The notes beneath the pieces are model-generated. The model saw nothing but the letters and a program-made list of their open reading frames with translations, ran no database searches and had not been told where the DNA came from. A stretch of 64,000 nt of DNA from Akkermansiaceae bacterium UBA7331 (GTDB lineage: Bacteria; Verrucomicrobiota; Verrucomicrobiia; Verrucomicrobiales; Akkermansiaceae), in contig DKPP01000002.1 in the NCBI GenBank assembly GCA_002471255.1, positions 213,623 to 277,622 of the forward strand. The letters are read 5' to 3'. The position numbers were made by a program, and so were the translations under genes. Shown here in pieces: positions 1 through 8,706 of this stretch (position 1 is its first letter; every line of letters begins with the position of its first letter).

Positions 1-990
1 AGTAGCGAACTTTTATTGCCATATACAACTCGGTATTTATGTTATTTGGCTCCTAGCTTTGTATTTCTTTTAATAGCTAGTATAGGATTGTTTGTGATTC
101 GTTTGGATGGTTCCCCGAAATATGCGATGCTCTGTAGTGTAGTGCCGGCAATTTGTAATATGGGACTTAACTACCTGTTTATTTTCAAATTCGGATGGGG
201 GATAGGCGGTGCCGCTTTAGCGACCAGTATCGGAATCATCACCGGTGGTGTGATGGTGTTGGTTTACGTGTTAGCTTATTCCAAAGTTATTAAGCTCGTG
301 ACATATCGTATCAATATTCGGAGTCTAATGCTTACTGCTAAAAACATTGGTTATCAAATAAAATTGGGCTCATCGGCCATGATAGGAGAACTCGCCGTTT
401 CGATTATGATGGCTACGGGTAATTATGTATTTATGAGTCAGCTAGGTGAGGACGGAGTGGCTGCGTTTAGTGTGGCGTGTTATTGTTATCCTATCGTATT
501 TATGTTGAATACGGCGGTTGCTATGTCCGCTCAGCCCATCATCAGTTATAATCATGGTCAGCAAAATACTCATCGTGTATCGAGTGCCTTTAAACTGATG
601 GTTTCTACCGGAATAATATGCGGAGTGCTCGCCAGTGTGCTTATTAGTGTATTTGCTCCGGAGGTAGTATCCCTCTTTTTAGTTTCCAGTGCGCCAGCCT
701 ATGCCATTGCGGTGAAAGGTTTACCTTATTTTTCTATCGGTTTCGTGTTTTTTGCCATTAATATGACTTTCATCGGCTATTTTCAGAGCACCGAAAAGGC
801 TCAAATTGCCAATTGGTACTCTATATGGCGAGGTATCCTTTTGCCGGTAGGCATCTTTTTGATTTTACCTCTTATTTTAGGGGTAAAAGGTATATGGTTA
901 GCCGTACCGGCAGCAGATATATTGATGTTATTCGTTATCTTAGCCTTATTCCGCAAATCGATTCCTCTATCAAGATGCTCGGGTAGATAA
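1..990 (+). CDS. MATE-family efflux transporter, C-terminal part (cut by left edge)
   Basis: The reading frame is open to the first base of the window, so the gene starts outside it; about 329 residues are visible. The protein is almost entirely hydrophobic helices, with the MepA/DinF-type stretch RLDGSPKYAM followed by CNxGLNYLFIFxFGxGxxGAALAT, typical of MATE multidrug/Na+ (or H+) antiporters of the inner membrane. A second repeat half follows (SSAMIGELAVS, then SAQPIISYNHGQ). MATE proteins export cationic drugs or metabolites; the substrate cannot be told from sequence. It is convergent with the next gene. Confidence 0.85.
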   Translation, partial: SSELLLPYTTRYLCYLAPSFVFLLIASIGLFVIRLDGSPKYAMLCSVVPAICNMGLNYLFIFKFGWGIGGAALATSIGIITGGVMVLVYVLAYSKVIKLVTYRINIRSLMLTAKNIGYQIKLGSSAMIGELAVSIMMATGNYVFMSQLGEDGVAAFSVACYCYPIVFMLNTAVAMSAQPIISYNHGQQNTHRVSSAFKLMVSTGIICGVLASVLISVFAPEVVSLFLVSSAPAYAIAVKGLPYFSIGFVFFAINMTFIGYFQSTEKAQIANWYSIWRGILLPVGIFLILPLILGVKGIWLAVPAADILMLFVILALFRKSIPLSRCSGR

Positions 991-1019
991 TATCAGATTT
1001 GTCGAAATGGTTTTTAGAA

Positions 1020-1487
1020 TTAATCTAACATCGGACGAGCTCCGCTTGTTGCATGGATGAATGATTGAGAACTCTGATGACAAAGCATGATTCTTAAAAA
1101 CAACTCTATATCTTGTGGCGATGATATGTTACGAGTGACTTTGTTATAATATTCATCAAGGTTAAAATAAATAAATCGGATTGTTCCATTTGGCTGTTTT
1201 AATCCTGTGCCAATAAAATATCTACCCTGGTTGATAAAATAGAATAATCCGATAATGGTCGAGTCGGGATAATGACTATGAACAAAGGGCTCTATCTCTT
1301 TTTCGGGAATGATAGTATTTTGTGTCGAATCCAGGACAAAAGCGTTTGCCAAGGTCATGCCCTCTGAACCGGTATCGACATTGATAGACTCTAAGGGTGA
1401 TATAATAGGTTCTTTGAGTCCTAGATCTTGTGCCGAGATGGTAGGTATTATTGAAAGTAGAGCAGAGAAGATTATTGGTGTTTTCAT
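1020..1487 (-). CDS. Small secreted protein of unknown function
   Basis: 155 residues beginning with a clear signal peptide (MKTP, a hydrophobic stretch, then an Ala-Gln cleavage-like site near residue 20). The frame is open for 32 further codons upstream, but that part overlaps the glsA terminator hairpin and would bury the signal peptide, so the ATG at 1487 is preferred. The mature part is mixed alpha/beta with a GRYFIGTGL stretch; no family is recognised. It lies downstream of gadC-glsA but beyond their terminator, so it is probably transcribed separately. Confidence 0.6.
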   Translation of the reverse strand: MKTPIIFSALLSIIPTISAQDLGLKEPIISPLESINVDTGSEGMTLANAFVLDSTQNTIIPEKEIEPFVHSHYPDSTIIGLFYFINQGRYFIGTGLKQPNGTIRFIYFNLDEYYNKVTRNISSPQDIELFLRIMLCHQSSQSFIHATSGARPMLD

Positions 1488-1542
1488 ACGTTTGTTTTTT
1501 ATTATAGGTCTAATTATTTGACTGGCAATGATTTTCTGTAAC

Positions 1543-1580
1543 AAAAAAGCGGCAATGTTCGTTTTGCAAACATCGCCGCT
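1543..1580 (-). terminator. Rho-independent terminator of gadC-glsA
   Basis: On the minus strand AGCGGC and GCCGCT pair around an inner ATGTT/AACAT stem with one mismatch, followed by a run of seven T. It sits about 30 bases past the glsA stop codon. Confidence 0.85.
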
Positions 1581-1611
1581 CAATTGATAGAAACAAATAT
1601 GTAAATATTGA

Positions 1612-2550
1612 TTAGCTAACGTAAAGATTAAGATTTAAATCTTTAATGATCGATTGTAGAGCAGCTTGACCTTTTACACTATTACCACATGGGTCTAATG
1701 GTGGCGAAAAGACTGCCATAGCGAGTTTGCCGGGGGCAACGGCTACTAAGCCGCCACCTACACCACTTTTGCCTGGTAAGCCGGCTTTATAAAGCCAATC
1801 ACCACTGCCATCATAAAGACCTGACATAGTCATTTCAGCTAAAATGCAAGGTACATTCTCTTGATTCACGACTCGTTGCTTATCGATAGGATTCACACCA
1901 CCATTGGCATAGCATGCACCCATAATGGCTAATTGCTTTGCCGTAATGTTGATCGAGCACATACGAGTATAGAGATCTACGACCATATCGGGGTCATTGT
2001 ACATATAACCATAGCTTTTTAATAGCCATGCAATACCTCGATTGTGTTGGTTCGTGTCGGTTTCAGACTTATAGATTTCTTGGTTTACCGTGAGTGGCTC
2101 ACCTGTAAATCGCATCATGTTTCCGATGATATTTGTCCAGATTTGGTCGGAAGTATCACCTTCGACGAGGCTAACAGTAGCCATAGCACCTGCGTTGACC
2201 AATGGATTTAATGGGCTACCATGATGTAGTTCAATAGCCATGACGGAATTAAACGGTTCACCGGTAGGGTCTGCACCGACTCGTGTACGAAGCTCCTTAG
2301 CACCGATTTTGTCCATTACATGAGCAAGATTGAATGCTTTGGAAATAGATTCGATTGCGAAAGGTGTGTCCGCATCTCCTTGGGTAAATACCTTGCCTTC
2401 ACAGGTCACGATGGCGATTCCGAAAAGATCGGAAGGCACTTGAGCTAAGGCAGGAATATAACTGGCGTTTTGACCGCCAGTTGTATTATTTCCTACTTCA
2501 ATCGCATGTTTGATAGCTTGAATGATATCTTGATCTGAAATAGTACTCAT
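1612..2550 (-). CDS. glsA: Glutaminase (YbaS/GlsA type)
   Basis: 312 residues, normal length for the beta-lactamase-fold glutaminases that hydrolyse L-glutamine to L-glutamate and ammonia in the cytoplasm. The catalytic Ser-x-x-Lys is S68/K71 (ESISKAF); NAGA (119-122) and GKSGVGGG near residue 260 are further family motifs. It starts 12 bases after the stop codon of the gadC-like antiporter and must be co-transcribed with it. In E. coli the YbaS-GadC pair gives glutamine-dependent acid resistance, because the ammonia released consumes a proton. That role here is inferred from the pairing. Confidence 0.95.
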   Translation of the reverse strand: MSTISDQDIIQAIKHAIEVGNNTTGGQNASYIPALAQVPSDLFGIAIVTCEGKVFTQGDADTPFAIESISKAFNLAHVMDKIGAKELRTRVGADPTGEPFNSVMAIELHHGSPLNPLVNAGAMATVSLVEGDTSDQIWTNIIGNMMRFTGEPLTVNQEIYKSETDTNQHNRGIAWLLKSYGYMYNDPDMVVDLYTRMCSINITAKQLAIMGACYANGGVNPIDKQRVVNQENVPCILAEMTMSGLYDGSGDWLYKAGLPGKSGVGGGLVAVAPGKLAMAVFSPPLDPCGNSVKGQAALQSIIKDLNLNLYVS

Positions 2551-2562
2551 GATCTTAATAAT

Positions 2563-4119
2563 TTAGCTGTTTGCCTTGGTGGAATCAACGGATGTGGTAA
2601 GTTTCTTTTCTTCCCATGAAAATGGTTCGAAAGCTTCATCCGGTGGCAAGTCTTGCTTCCAACTTGGTTTTGAACAAGCTGCGATGATAAATGGAATACC
2701 GGCAAAGATGAAGGTGCCTGCAATCAACATGATGATATACATAGTAGGGCTGCCGATAGGAATTTGGCTTGGTGGAATGAAGCTGACCAAGAAGGCTAAG
2801 ATACTACCAATCAAACCAATGCCGCCAACGATCCACATACCAACTTTACCTCCGGGTACTTTAAAGGTACGCACACGATCAGGTTGGCTATGTTTCAAGT
2901 AAATACCTGCAGCAAACATGAGCATGTACATGATCAAGTAGAGGATAATGGTTAATTGGGAAATAATTTGATAAGCGGATTGTACGCTAGGCATAATCAC
3001 AAACATTACGGAAAGAATGGTTACGATGATACCTTGGATGAGCAAGATGCCTACTTGTACACCATGTTGGTTTACCTTTTGCATGACCGGAGGCAAGTTA
3101 CCTGCCATACCTACTTGTAACAGACCTTTGGATGGACCACCTACCCAAGCGGTTACTTGAGCGAGCACACCAAAAGCAAGAGCCAAGGCTAGGATCCATG
3201 ATAACCAACCTACATTGAAAAAGTCGAAGTATTTATCATAGGAAATCAAAAGACTTTGTACCAAGTTGATTTGACTTTCAGGAATGATAAATCCGATAGC
3301 GAGTGTACCGAATACGAATAAGACAACAGTGATGATAGCTGAAATACCAATAGCCATCGGATAGTTACGACCGGGATCTTTTACGTCTTTGACGTGCACG
3401 GCAGACATTTCCATACCTGCATAGAACAAGAAGATACTGGCGGCTAATACAAGGTTATTGTAATTCGTCATATCAGGGATCACTTTATCCCAAGACATAT
3501 CGAGCAAAATTGGGTTGCCCATGCCCCAGTAAGTCAAACCAAGTATGATGATTAAACCGCCGGGAATGATGGTACCAATCATAGTGCCCCATTTGGTAAC
3601 GGAGGCTGATGTGCTAATACCTTTAAAGTTAAATAAGGTAGCTGCCCAATAAACGCATAATACGATAATAAGCACATACCATTTATTTGCAGCTAAGGCC
3701 TCATCCCACCGTTGGTCGGGACCAATAAATGCAAGAGACACAGCAGCGAAAGTTAAAACCGTTGGGAACCAAATGGTACTTTCAATCCACTGCAACCAAA
3801 TAGCAAGGAAACCGGTCTTACGACCGAATGCCTCACCAACCCAGCGATAAACACCACCTTTTTCAGGCCATCCTGTGGTCAGTTCCGCTGCTACGAGCGA
3901 AACGGGGATAAGGAAGAATATCGCCGCAAAAATATAATAAAACACCGAGCTGACCCCGTAGGTACTTTCAGCCGGCAGACCGCGTAAACTTACAACGGCC
4001 GACACGTTAATCATGGCTAAAGTAAACACCCCCATGCGAACAACCGACTTAATAGCCGGTTTGCTACTTGGAGGTGCCGATCCTGTCGATGTTTGCCCTG
4101 TTTGGTTTGAACTGTTCAT
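2563..4119 (-). CDS. gadC: GadC-like glutamate/GABA (glutamine) antiporter
   Basis: 518 residues, APC superfamily, about 12 hydrophobic segments. The N-terminal helix (FTLAMINVSAVVSLRGLP) and the GWPEKGGVYRWVGEAFG segment match the glutamate:GABA antiporter family. E. coli GadC exchanges external Glu or Gln for internal GABA or Glu at acidic pH, with a C-terminal plug as pH gate; this protein also ends in a charged cytoplasmic tail of about 40 residues. It is first gene of a two-gene operon with glutaminase; no glutamate decarboxylase is in the window. The 175-base upstream gap includes a small CATGATG/CATCATG inverted repeat in the likely leader, but no convincing promoter. Confidence 0.85.
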   Translation of the reverse strand: MNSSNQTGQTSTGSAPPSSKPAIKSVVRMGVFTLAMINVSAVVSLRGLPAESTYGVSSVFYYIFAAIFFLIPVSLVAAELTTGWPEKGGVYRWVGEAFGRKTGFLAIWLQWIESTIWFPTVLTFAAVSLAFIGPDQRWDEALAANKWYVLIIVLCVYWAATLFNFKGISTSASVTKWGTMIGTIIPGGLIIILGLTYWGMGNPILLDMSWDKVIPDMTNYNNLVLAASIFLFYAGMEMSAVHVKDVKDPGRNYPMAIGISAIITVVLFVFGTLAIGFIIPESQINLVQSLLISYDKYFDFFNVGWLSWILALALAFGVLAQVTAWVGGPSKGLLQVGMAGNLPPVMQKVNQHGVQVGILLIQGIIVTILSVMFVIMPSVQSAYQIISQLTIILYLIMYMLMFAAGIYLKHSQPDRVRTFKVPGGKVGMWIVGGIGLIGSILAFLVSFIPPSQIPIGSPTMYIIMLIAGTFIFAGIPFIIAACSKPSWKQDLPPDEAFEPFSWEEKKLTTSVDSTKANS

Positions 4120-4295
4120 CGTCTTTTCTTTTGGTTAAATAGTAAACCATGATGCCTGAACCCGGTGGTACATCATGCATGGTACTAATAGACGACACGT
4201 CCAAGTTTCCTTTCGTTGAATAAAAAGAAAAAAATAAGAATTTGAACGTAAATGTTTCGATAAATTATAGTTTTATCAAAATAAGGGGGCGTAGT

Positions 4296-4895
4296 TTATT
4301 TGAAAAACTTTCTAGCCCCATAGACATATTCCAAACCTGACCAAATTGTTAAAATGGTCGCTGCCCATAATGTAATAATATAACAAAAATTATTTGGGGT
4401 ATTATGTCCGCACCAGTTGGAAAGTGTTGATAGCCAATATGGTGCTTGTGATCCGAATGATTGGACCGTTAAAGAAAGAAGGCCGCCGATACAAAATGCG
4501 AGCTGGAATGCCGTTTTCCATTTCCCGGATGTCCCTGCAGCAATGATCACGCCATGATCTTGTGCAATTTGTCTAATACCCGTAACAAGAAATTCACGGA
4601 CAATAATGACGATACAAATCCAGATAGGGAAGAAGCCTACGGCGCATAAATAAATAAAGGCCGCAGATACGGTGATTTTATCGGCTAGCGGATCAATTAA
4701 TTTACCAAAGGTGGTAACCTGATTGAGTTTGCGAGCTAAATAACCATCTAACCAATCCGTGCAAGCGGCAATAACAAAGCTAGCGAGTGCTATAATATAA
4801 GCAACTTGTGATTCGGGTGTGAAACAAATGGCTATGGTAAATACTCCAACCAATGCAAGGCGTAACAGGGTGATAACATTGGGAAGATTTAGCAT
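4296..4895 (-). CDS. pgsA: CDP-diacylglycerol-glycerol-3-phosphate 3-phosphatidyltransferase
   Basis: 199 residues with about six membrane helices. The full CDP-alcohol phosphatidyltransferase signature is present: D50-G51-x2-A54-R55-x8-G64-x3-D68-x3-D72. The enzyme makes phosphatidylglycerol-phosphate, the committed step to phosphatidylglycerol and cardiolipin, in the inner membrane. It follows ligA by 75 bases on the same strand and may be the last gene of the pheA-fucosidase-ligA-pgsA run. Length and N-terminus (MLNLPNVITLLR) are typical for PgsA rather than phosphatidylserine synthase. Confidence 0.92.
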   Translation of the reverse strand: MLNLPNVITLLRLALVGVFTIAICFTPESQVAYIIALASFVIAACTDWLDGYLARKLNQVTTFGKLIDPLADKITVSAAFIYLCAVGFFPIWICIVIIVREFLVTGIRQIAQDHGVIIAAGTSGKWKTAFQLAFCIGGLLSLTVQSFGSQAPYWLSTLSNWCGHNTPNNFCYIITLWAATILTIWSGLEYVYGARKFFK

Positions 4896-4970
4896 ACACG
4901 GATATTAGGTAATAGATTTAACATGCAAGCAAGCTATTTTTGATGAATTTAGAAAATCGATACGTATTTT

Positions 4971-7289
4971 TTAATTTTTTGTGATCATTTCCATAAAATC
5001 AGCTTCGCTGAGTATCGGTACTCCAAATTTGAGCGCCTTATCCTTTTTAGAACCTCCTCCTTCTCCTGATAAAAGATAATTGGTGCTTTTTGAAATGGCT
5101 GAGATAGGTTTACCTCCGTTTTCAATAATCAATTGTTCGAAGTAAGATCGAGGTTGGCTAAGCGTGCCGGTAATAACAAAGGTTTTACCTCCAAGTATGC
5201 CTGCCGGAGCTTCCAATTTGTTAGCCAGATATGTTTGAGATTGAGGGTGAATACCTAATTGATTTAATGTCTCCAGTACATGCACACCTGCATGGGAATG
5301 CATATAAGAAACGATGGATTTAGCTGCCACTGTGCCTATGTCACAACCATAACTCCATTTTGCCGTATTCTTTTTCAAATATCCGATATTGAGATAAGGC
5401 TCGACTAGGTCGGCAATTTCCTGACTTAATTTATCATACTTCTCTTGCAGATTGATAATCGAGGCTGATCCATCCTTAATGGATTGTTTGTTTTCTTTGC
5501 GATTCGGATTGGCGTTTTGCACCTCTTGAGTCAAGGTATCCAACTTAATCAAATCGTTTAAATAGGCCGAGTTTGCTACCTGCTCAAGATTGGGGTGGGT
5601 CTGAGCAATAGCTTTGGCTACCACTTCTCCAATCATTGGAATACCAAATCCTAATAACCAACGATCTAATGGTGCGTGGCGTGCTTCATTGAGGGCATCA
5701 ATGGCCTTTTGGGCATTCTTTTCTCCGTAGCGTCTAGGATCTTCTTCAGTACCTAGATTTAAGTTCGCCAATTGAGGAACGGATAAGGTAAATAAATCAA
5801 GAGTCGATTTGACCATGCCGGTTTGTACGAGGGCATCTGCCACGGTTGAACCTATGCTCTCGATATCCAGCGCAGCTCGGGAACAAAAATGGGTGATGCG
5901 TGTAGAAGTCTGAGCAGGGCAGGTGAAGTTAGTACAGCGCCAAGCGACTTTTCCTTCTTCTCTGCTGATGGGGTTGCCACATGCAGGGCATACTCCGCCT
6001 GTTGCTTGGTAAATATTATAAGCCGATGTGTTAACTGGGCGTTTTTTTAAATCGACTTGCACAATGGCAGGGATGATTTCTCCTGCTTTTTCGACTAATA
6101 CCGTATCACCTATACGTACATCTTTGCGATCGATTTCATCTTGATTATGCAAGGTTGCTCGGGAAACGGTTGAGCCGGAAATCAAAACCGGGTCTAATTC
6201 CGCTACGGGAGTTAGTACACCTGTACGACCTACCTGAATAATGATTTTTTCCAATAAGGTTTCACGTTGTTCAGGTGGGAATTTATATGCGGCTGCCCAG
6301 CGTGGAGCTCTTGCCGTATAACCCAATTCTTCTCGTAAAGCAAAATTACGTATTTTGATAACGGCACCGTCCGTACCGTAGGAAAGTGTGTGCCTTAGTT
6401 CATCAATCTTTTGTACGGCTTGTCTCGTTTCCTCCAAATTATCCGTATAATAAATCGGCTGATTACAAGGAATATGGCAAGACTTTAATAAATCCCAAAA
6501 TTCTCGTACATCGGACAATGGTGCCCCCTCATAGGCTCCGAGACCGTGTGCGATAAAAGATAACGGACGAGTGGCTACTTCTGTAGAATTGAGTAATTTT
6601 AGAGTGCCTGCCGTAGCATTTCTCGGATTGGCAAAAACAGATAAACCCTCAGCATCTCGTTTATCATTTAATTTGGCAAAATCTTCATTTTTCATGAAAA
6701 TTTCACCACGCACCTCTAATACATTGGGAGCATCTTTTGGTAAAATAAGCGGAATTTGGCGAATGGTTCTGACATTTTCAGTAATATCATCACCCATATC
6801 ACCGTCGCCACGAGTAGCTGCATAATCAAGTTTACCTTGGCGATACATCAGCGTGACGGCTACGCCATCGATTTTAGGTTCTACTGTGACTGCTACATTT
6901 GAAGTATTGAGAGTTTTACTTAGACGATTGTAAAAATCTACTAGTTCCGTGTCGGGAATTAAATCATCACGATGTGCAAAAATGTCATCAATTGATAACA
7001 TGGGGATTTCATGCCTGACGCTATTGAAACCTTCTAAAACTGTCCCTCCCACACGTTTAGTCGGAGAATTCGGGTCGTTCCATTCAGGATGCTTTTTTTC
7101 CAGTCGATGTAATTCTAAGAAAAGCTTATCATAATAAGCATCTGAAACGCTAGGGTCCGCCTCATCATAATATTCTCTATTATAACGTTCCAATAATTCC
7201 CTCAATTCAAGCATTCTATTATGATCAATATCGCTTGGAGTTTCCGAAGCGTTATTTTTTGCTGCAAAGGAAAATAAATCGTCAGACAT
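4971..7289 (-). CDS. ligA: NAD-dependent DNA ligase with an enlarged HhH region
   Basis: 772 residues, about 100 longer than usual. Order: Ia domain; adenylation domain with the AMP-accepting Lys at K139 (EPKIDG); OB fold; Cys4 zinc finger (CPACG ... CTNFTCP, near 435-460); HhH domain (LGFGIPMIGEVVAKAI); C-terminal BRCT domain (GGKTFVITGTLSQPR, about 695-772). It seals nicks during replication and repair using NAD+. A polar Lys/Asn/Gln-rich insert of roughly 70 residues splits the HhH domain, between LNDLIKLDTL and WSYGCDIGTVAAKSIV. It starts 26 bases after the alpha-fucosidase stop codon. Confidence 0.96.
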   Translation of the reverse strand: MSDDLFSFAAKNNASETPSDIDHNRMLELRELLERYNREYYDEADPSVSDAYYDKLFLELHRLEKKHPEWNDPNSPTKRVGGTVLEGFNSVRHEIPMLSIDDIFAHRDDLIPDTELVDFYNRLSKTLNTSNVAVTVEPKIDGVAVTLMYRQGKLDYAATRGDGDMGDDITENVRTIRQIPLILPKDAPNVLEVRGEIFMKNEDFAKLNDKRDAEGLSVFANPRNATAGTLKLLNSTEVATRPLSFIAHGLGAYEGAPLSDVREFWDLLKSCHIPCNQPIYYTDNLEETRQAVQKIDELRHTLSYGTDGAVIKIRNFALREELGYTARAPRWAAAYKFPPEQRETLLEKIIIQVGRTGVLTPVAELDPVLISGSTVSRATLHNQDEIDRKDVRIGDTVLVEKAGEIIPAIVQVDLKKRPVNTSAYNIYQATGGVCPACGNPISREEGKVAWRCTNFTCPAQTSTRITHFCSRAALDIESIGSTVADALVQTGMVKSTLDLFTLSVPQLANLNLGTEEDPRRYGEKNAQKAIDALNEARHAPLDRWLLGFGIPMIGEVVAKAIAQTHPNLEQVANSAYLNDLIKLDTLTQEVQNANPNRKENKQSIKDGSASIINLQEKYDKLSQEIADLVEPYLNIGYLKKNTAKWSYGCDIGTVAAKSIVSYMHSHAGVHVLETLNQLGIHPQSQTYLANKLEAPAGILGGKTFVITGTLSQPRSYFEQLIIENGGKPISAISKSTNYLLSGEGGGSKKDKALKFGVPILSEADFMEMITKN

Positions 7290-7315
7290 AAGGAAAAGAG
7301 TATGGTAAGGGGTGA

Positions 7316-8692
7316 TTAGCTCAATTTAATGACGAGGATTTGTCCCTTTTGAGGTGTAATCTGAAGAGTGCCATTATTGATTTTTAATGGTTCTTTCGTA
7401 TCGAGTCTTAGAGCTTTTGATTTGTCTTGAGGTAAATGAAAGAGGCTATCTTGATCGCAAAAGATAAAAATATCGCCTTGCTCATTTTGAGTGGCCGGCA
7501 GGGATAATCCTAGGTAGGCTCTCGTGTTAAAAATGGCTTCTTTATGTGTATTTACCCATTTCCCCAAGCCTCGAATTGATTGCTCTACGGCTTCGGAGAT
7601 AGAGCCGTCGGCTTTTGGATTAATGTTGAGTAGGAGATTGCCTCCTTTAGTGATGCATTCTACCAATTTACCTACTAATTCCTCTGAGGATTTAACCTTG
7701 GTATCATAACGATTATATCCCCATTTATCGCTTGTGGTGATGCATGATTCCCAATCTGATGGATACCCCTCTGCCGGAATGAATTTTTCCGGAGTTATAA
7801 AATCGCCACATCTTAAATCGAGAGACCCCGATTGCTCTTGGTTTAAGCCGGAATAGGAATAAAGGCGATTATTCATGATGATTTGAGGATTGATATCCTT
7901 AATCATCTCAATGAGTTTGGGTGCTTCCCAACCTTTTTTTCCTTCCATATCACCTTGAGAATAATCCCACCAGAGAATATCCACCGTACCATATTTGCTC
8001 ATAAGCTCTTTAATAGAGGAGTGCAAATAGGTTTGATATGCTTGATGATTTCGCGGAATGTTTTGTTTTTGAAGATATTCGATTTGTCCTTTGGGATAAC
8101 ACAGATCAGGACAAATCGTGTGATCATAATCGGGATGTTGCCAATCAATGACGGAATGGTAAAAGCCAAGTTTTAATCCTACTTTTTTGCACGCTTGAGC
8201 AAACTCTCCTACGAGGTCACGATTAAAGTGATCCTTTGTATCATAGTCTGTGTGTGGATTATCAAATAAGCAAAATCCATCATGGTGTTTGGTTGTTAAT
8301 ACCGCGTATTGACAACCCACATCTTTCGCTAATTGTACCCATTTTTCAACAGCCTTAGGTGCCGGATTGAATAAAGGTAAGGCTTCTTCTCGATAGGATT
8401 TGGTATCGACTTCAACGTTTTTTTGAATCCATTCCGAGCCACCGGGTTTTCCTTTCCATTCACCTGCTAAGCCTGAATACAAACCATAGTGAATGAATAG
8501 ACCGAATTTGGCATCTCGCCACCATTTCATTCTTTCATTTCTTTGCTCTAAGGTTTCCTTAGCGGCAGCGTGATTATCGTCAGCCGCTATAGGAAGCTGA
8601 GGTTTTAATTCTAACTTGCCGGCTTGAGCCATTTGTGTGCCAATGGAAGCGATTCCGCACACGATAAGCAATGGAAAATGAAAGAATCTCAT
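7316..8692 (-). CDS. Secreted alpha-L-fucosidase (GH29)
   Basis: 458 residues starting with a signal peptide (MRFFHFPLLIVCGIASIG); an upstream extension of 22 codons is open but runs into pheA and lacks a signal, so ATG 8692 is chosen. The GH29 catalytic barrel begins at MKWWRDAKFGLFIHYG (55-70) and includes TTKHHDGFCLFD (133-144) and the likely nucleophile D243 in VDILWWDY. Retaining GH29 enzymes release L-fucose from mucin and milk-type glycans, outside the cytoplasm. The gene begins 14 bases after pheA and ends 26 bases before ligA. C-terminal residues 390-458 form a beta-sandwich-like tail. Confidence 0.93.
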   Translation of the reverse strand: MRFFHFPLLIVCGIASIGTQMAQAGKLELKPQLPIAADDNHAAAKETLEQRNERMKWWRDAKFGLFIHYGLYSGLAGEWKGKPGGSEWIQKNVEVDTKSYREEALPLFNPAPKAVEKWVQLAKDVGCQYAVLTTKHHDGFCLFDNPHTDYDTKDHFNRDLVGEFAQACKKVGLKLGFYHSVIDWQHPDYDHTICPDLCYPKGQIEYLQKQNIPRNHQAYQTYLHSSIKELMSKYGTVDILWWDYSQGDMEGKKGWEAPKLIEMIKDINPQIIMNNRLYSYSGLNQEQSGSLDLRCGDFITPEKFIPAEGYPSDWESCITTSDKWGYNRYDTKVKSSEELVGKLVECITKGGNLLLNINPKADGSISEAVEQSIRGLGKWVNTHKEAIFNTRAYLGLSLPATQNEQGDIFIFCDQDSLFHLPQDKSKALRLDTKEPLKINNGTLQITPQKGQILVIKLS

Positions 8693-8706
8693 ACGAGTGG
8701 TTTCAA

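Noticed and set aside
1488..1583. Upstream extension of the small secreted protein (32 codons)
   Set aside because: It overlaps the glsA terminator hairpin and hides a proper signal peptide; the ATG at 1487 is more likely.
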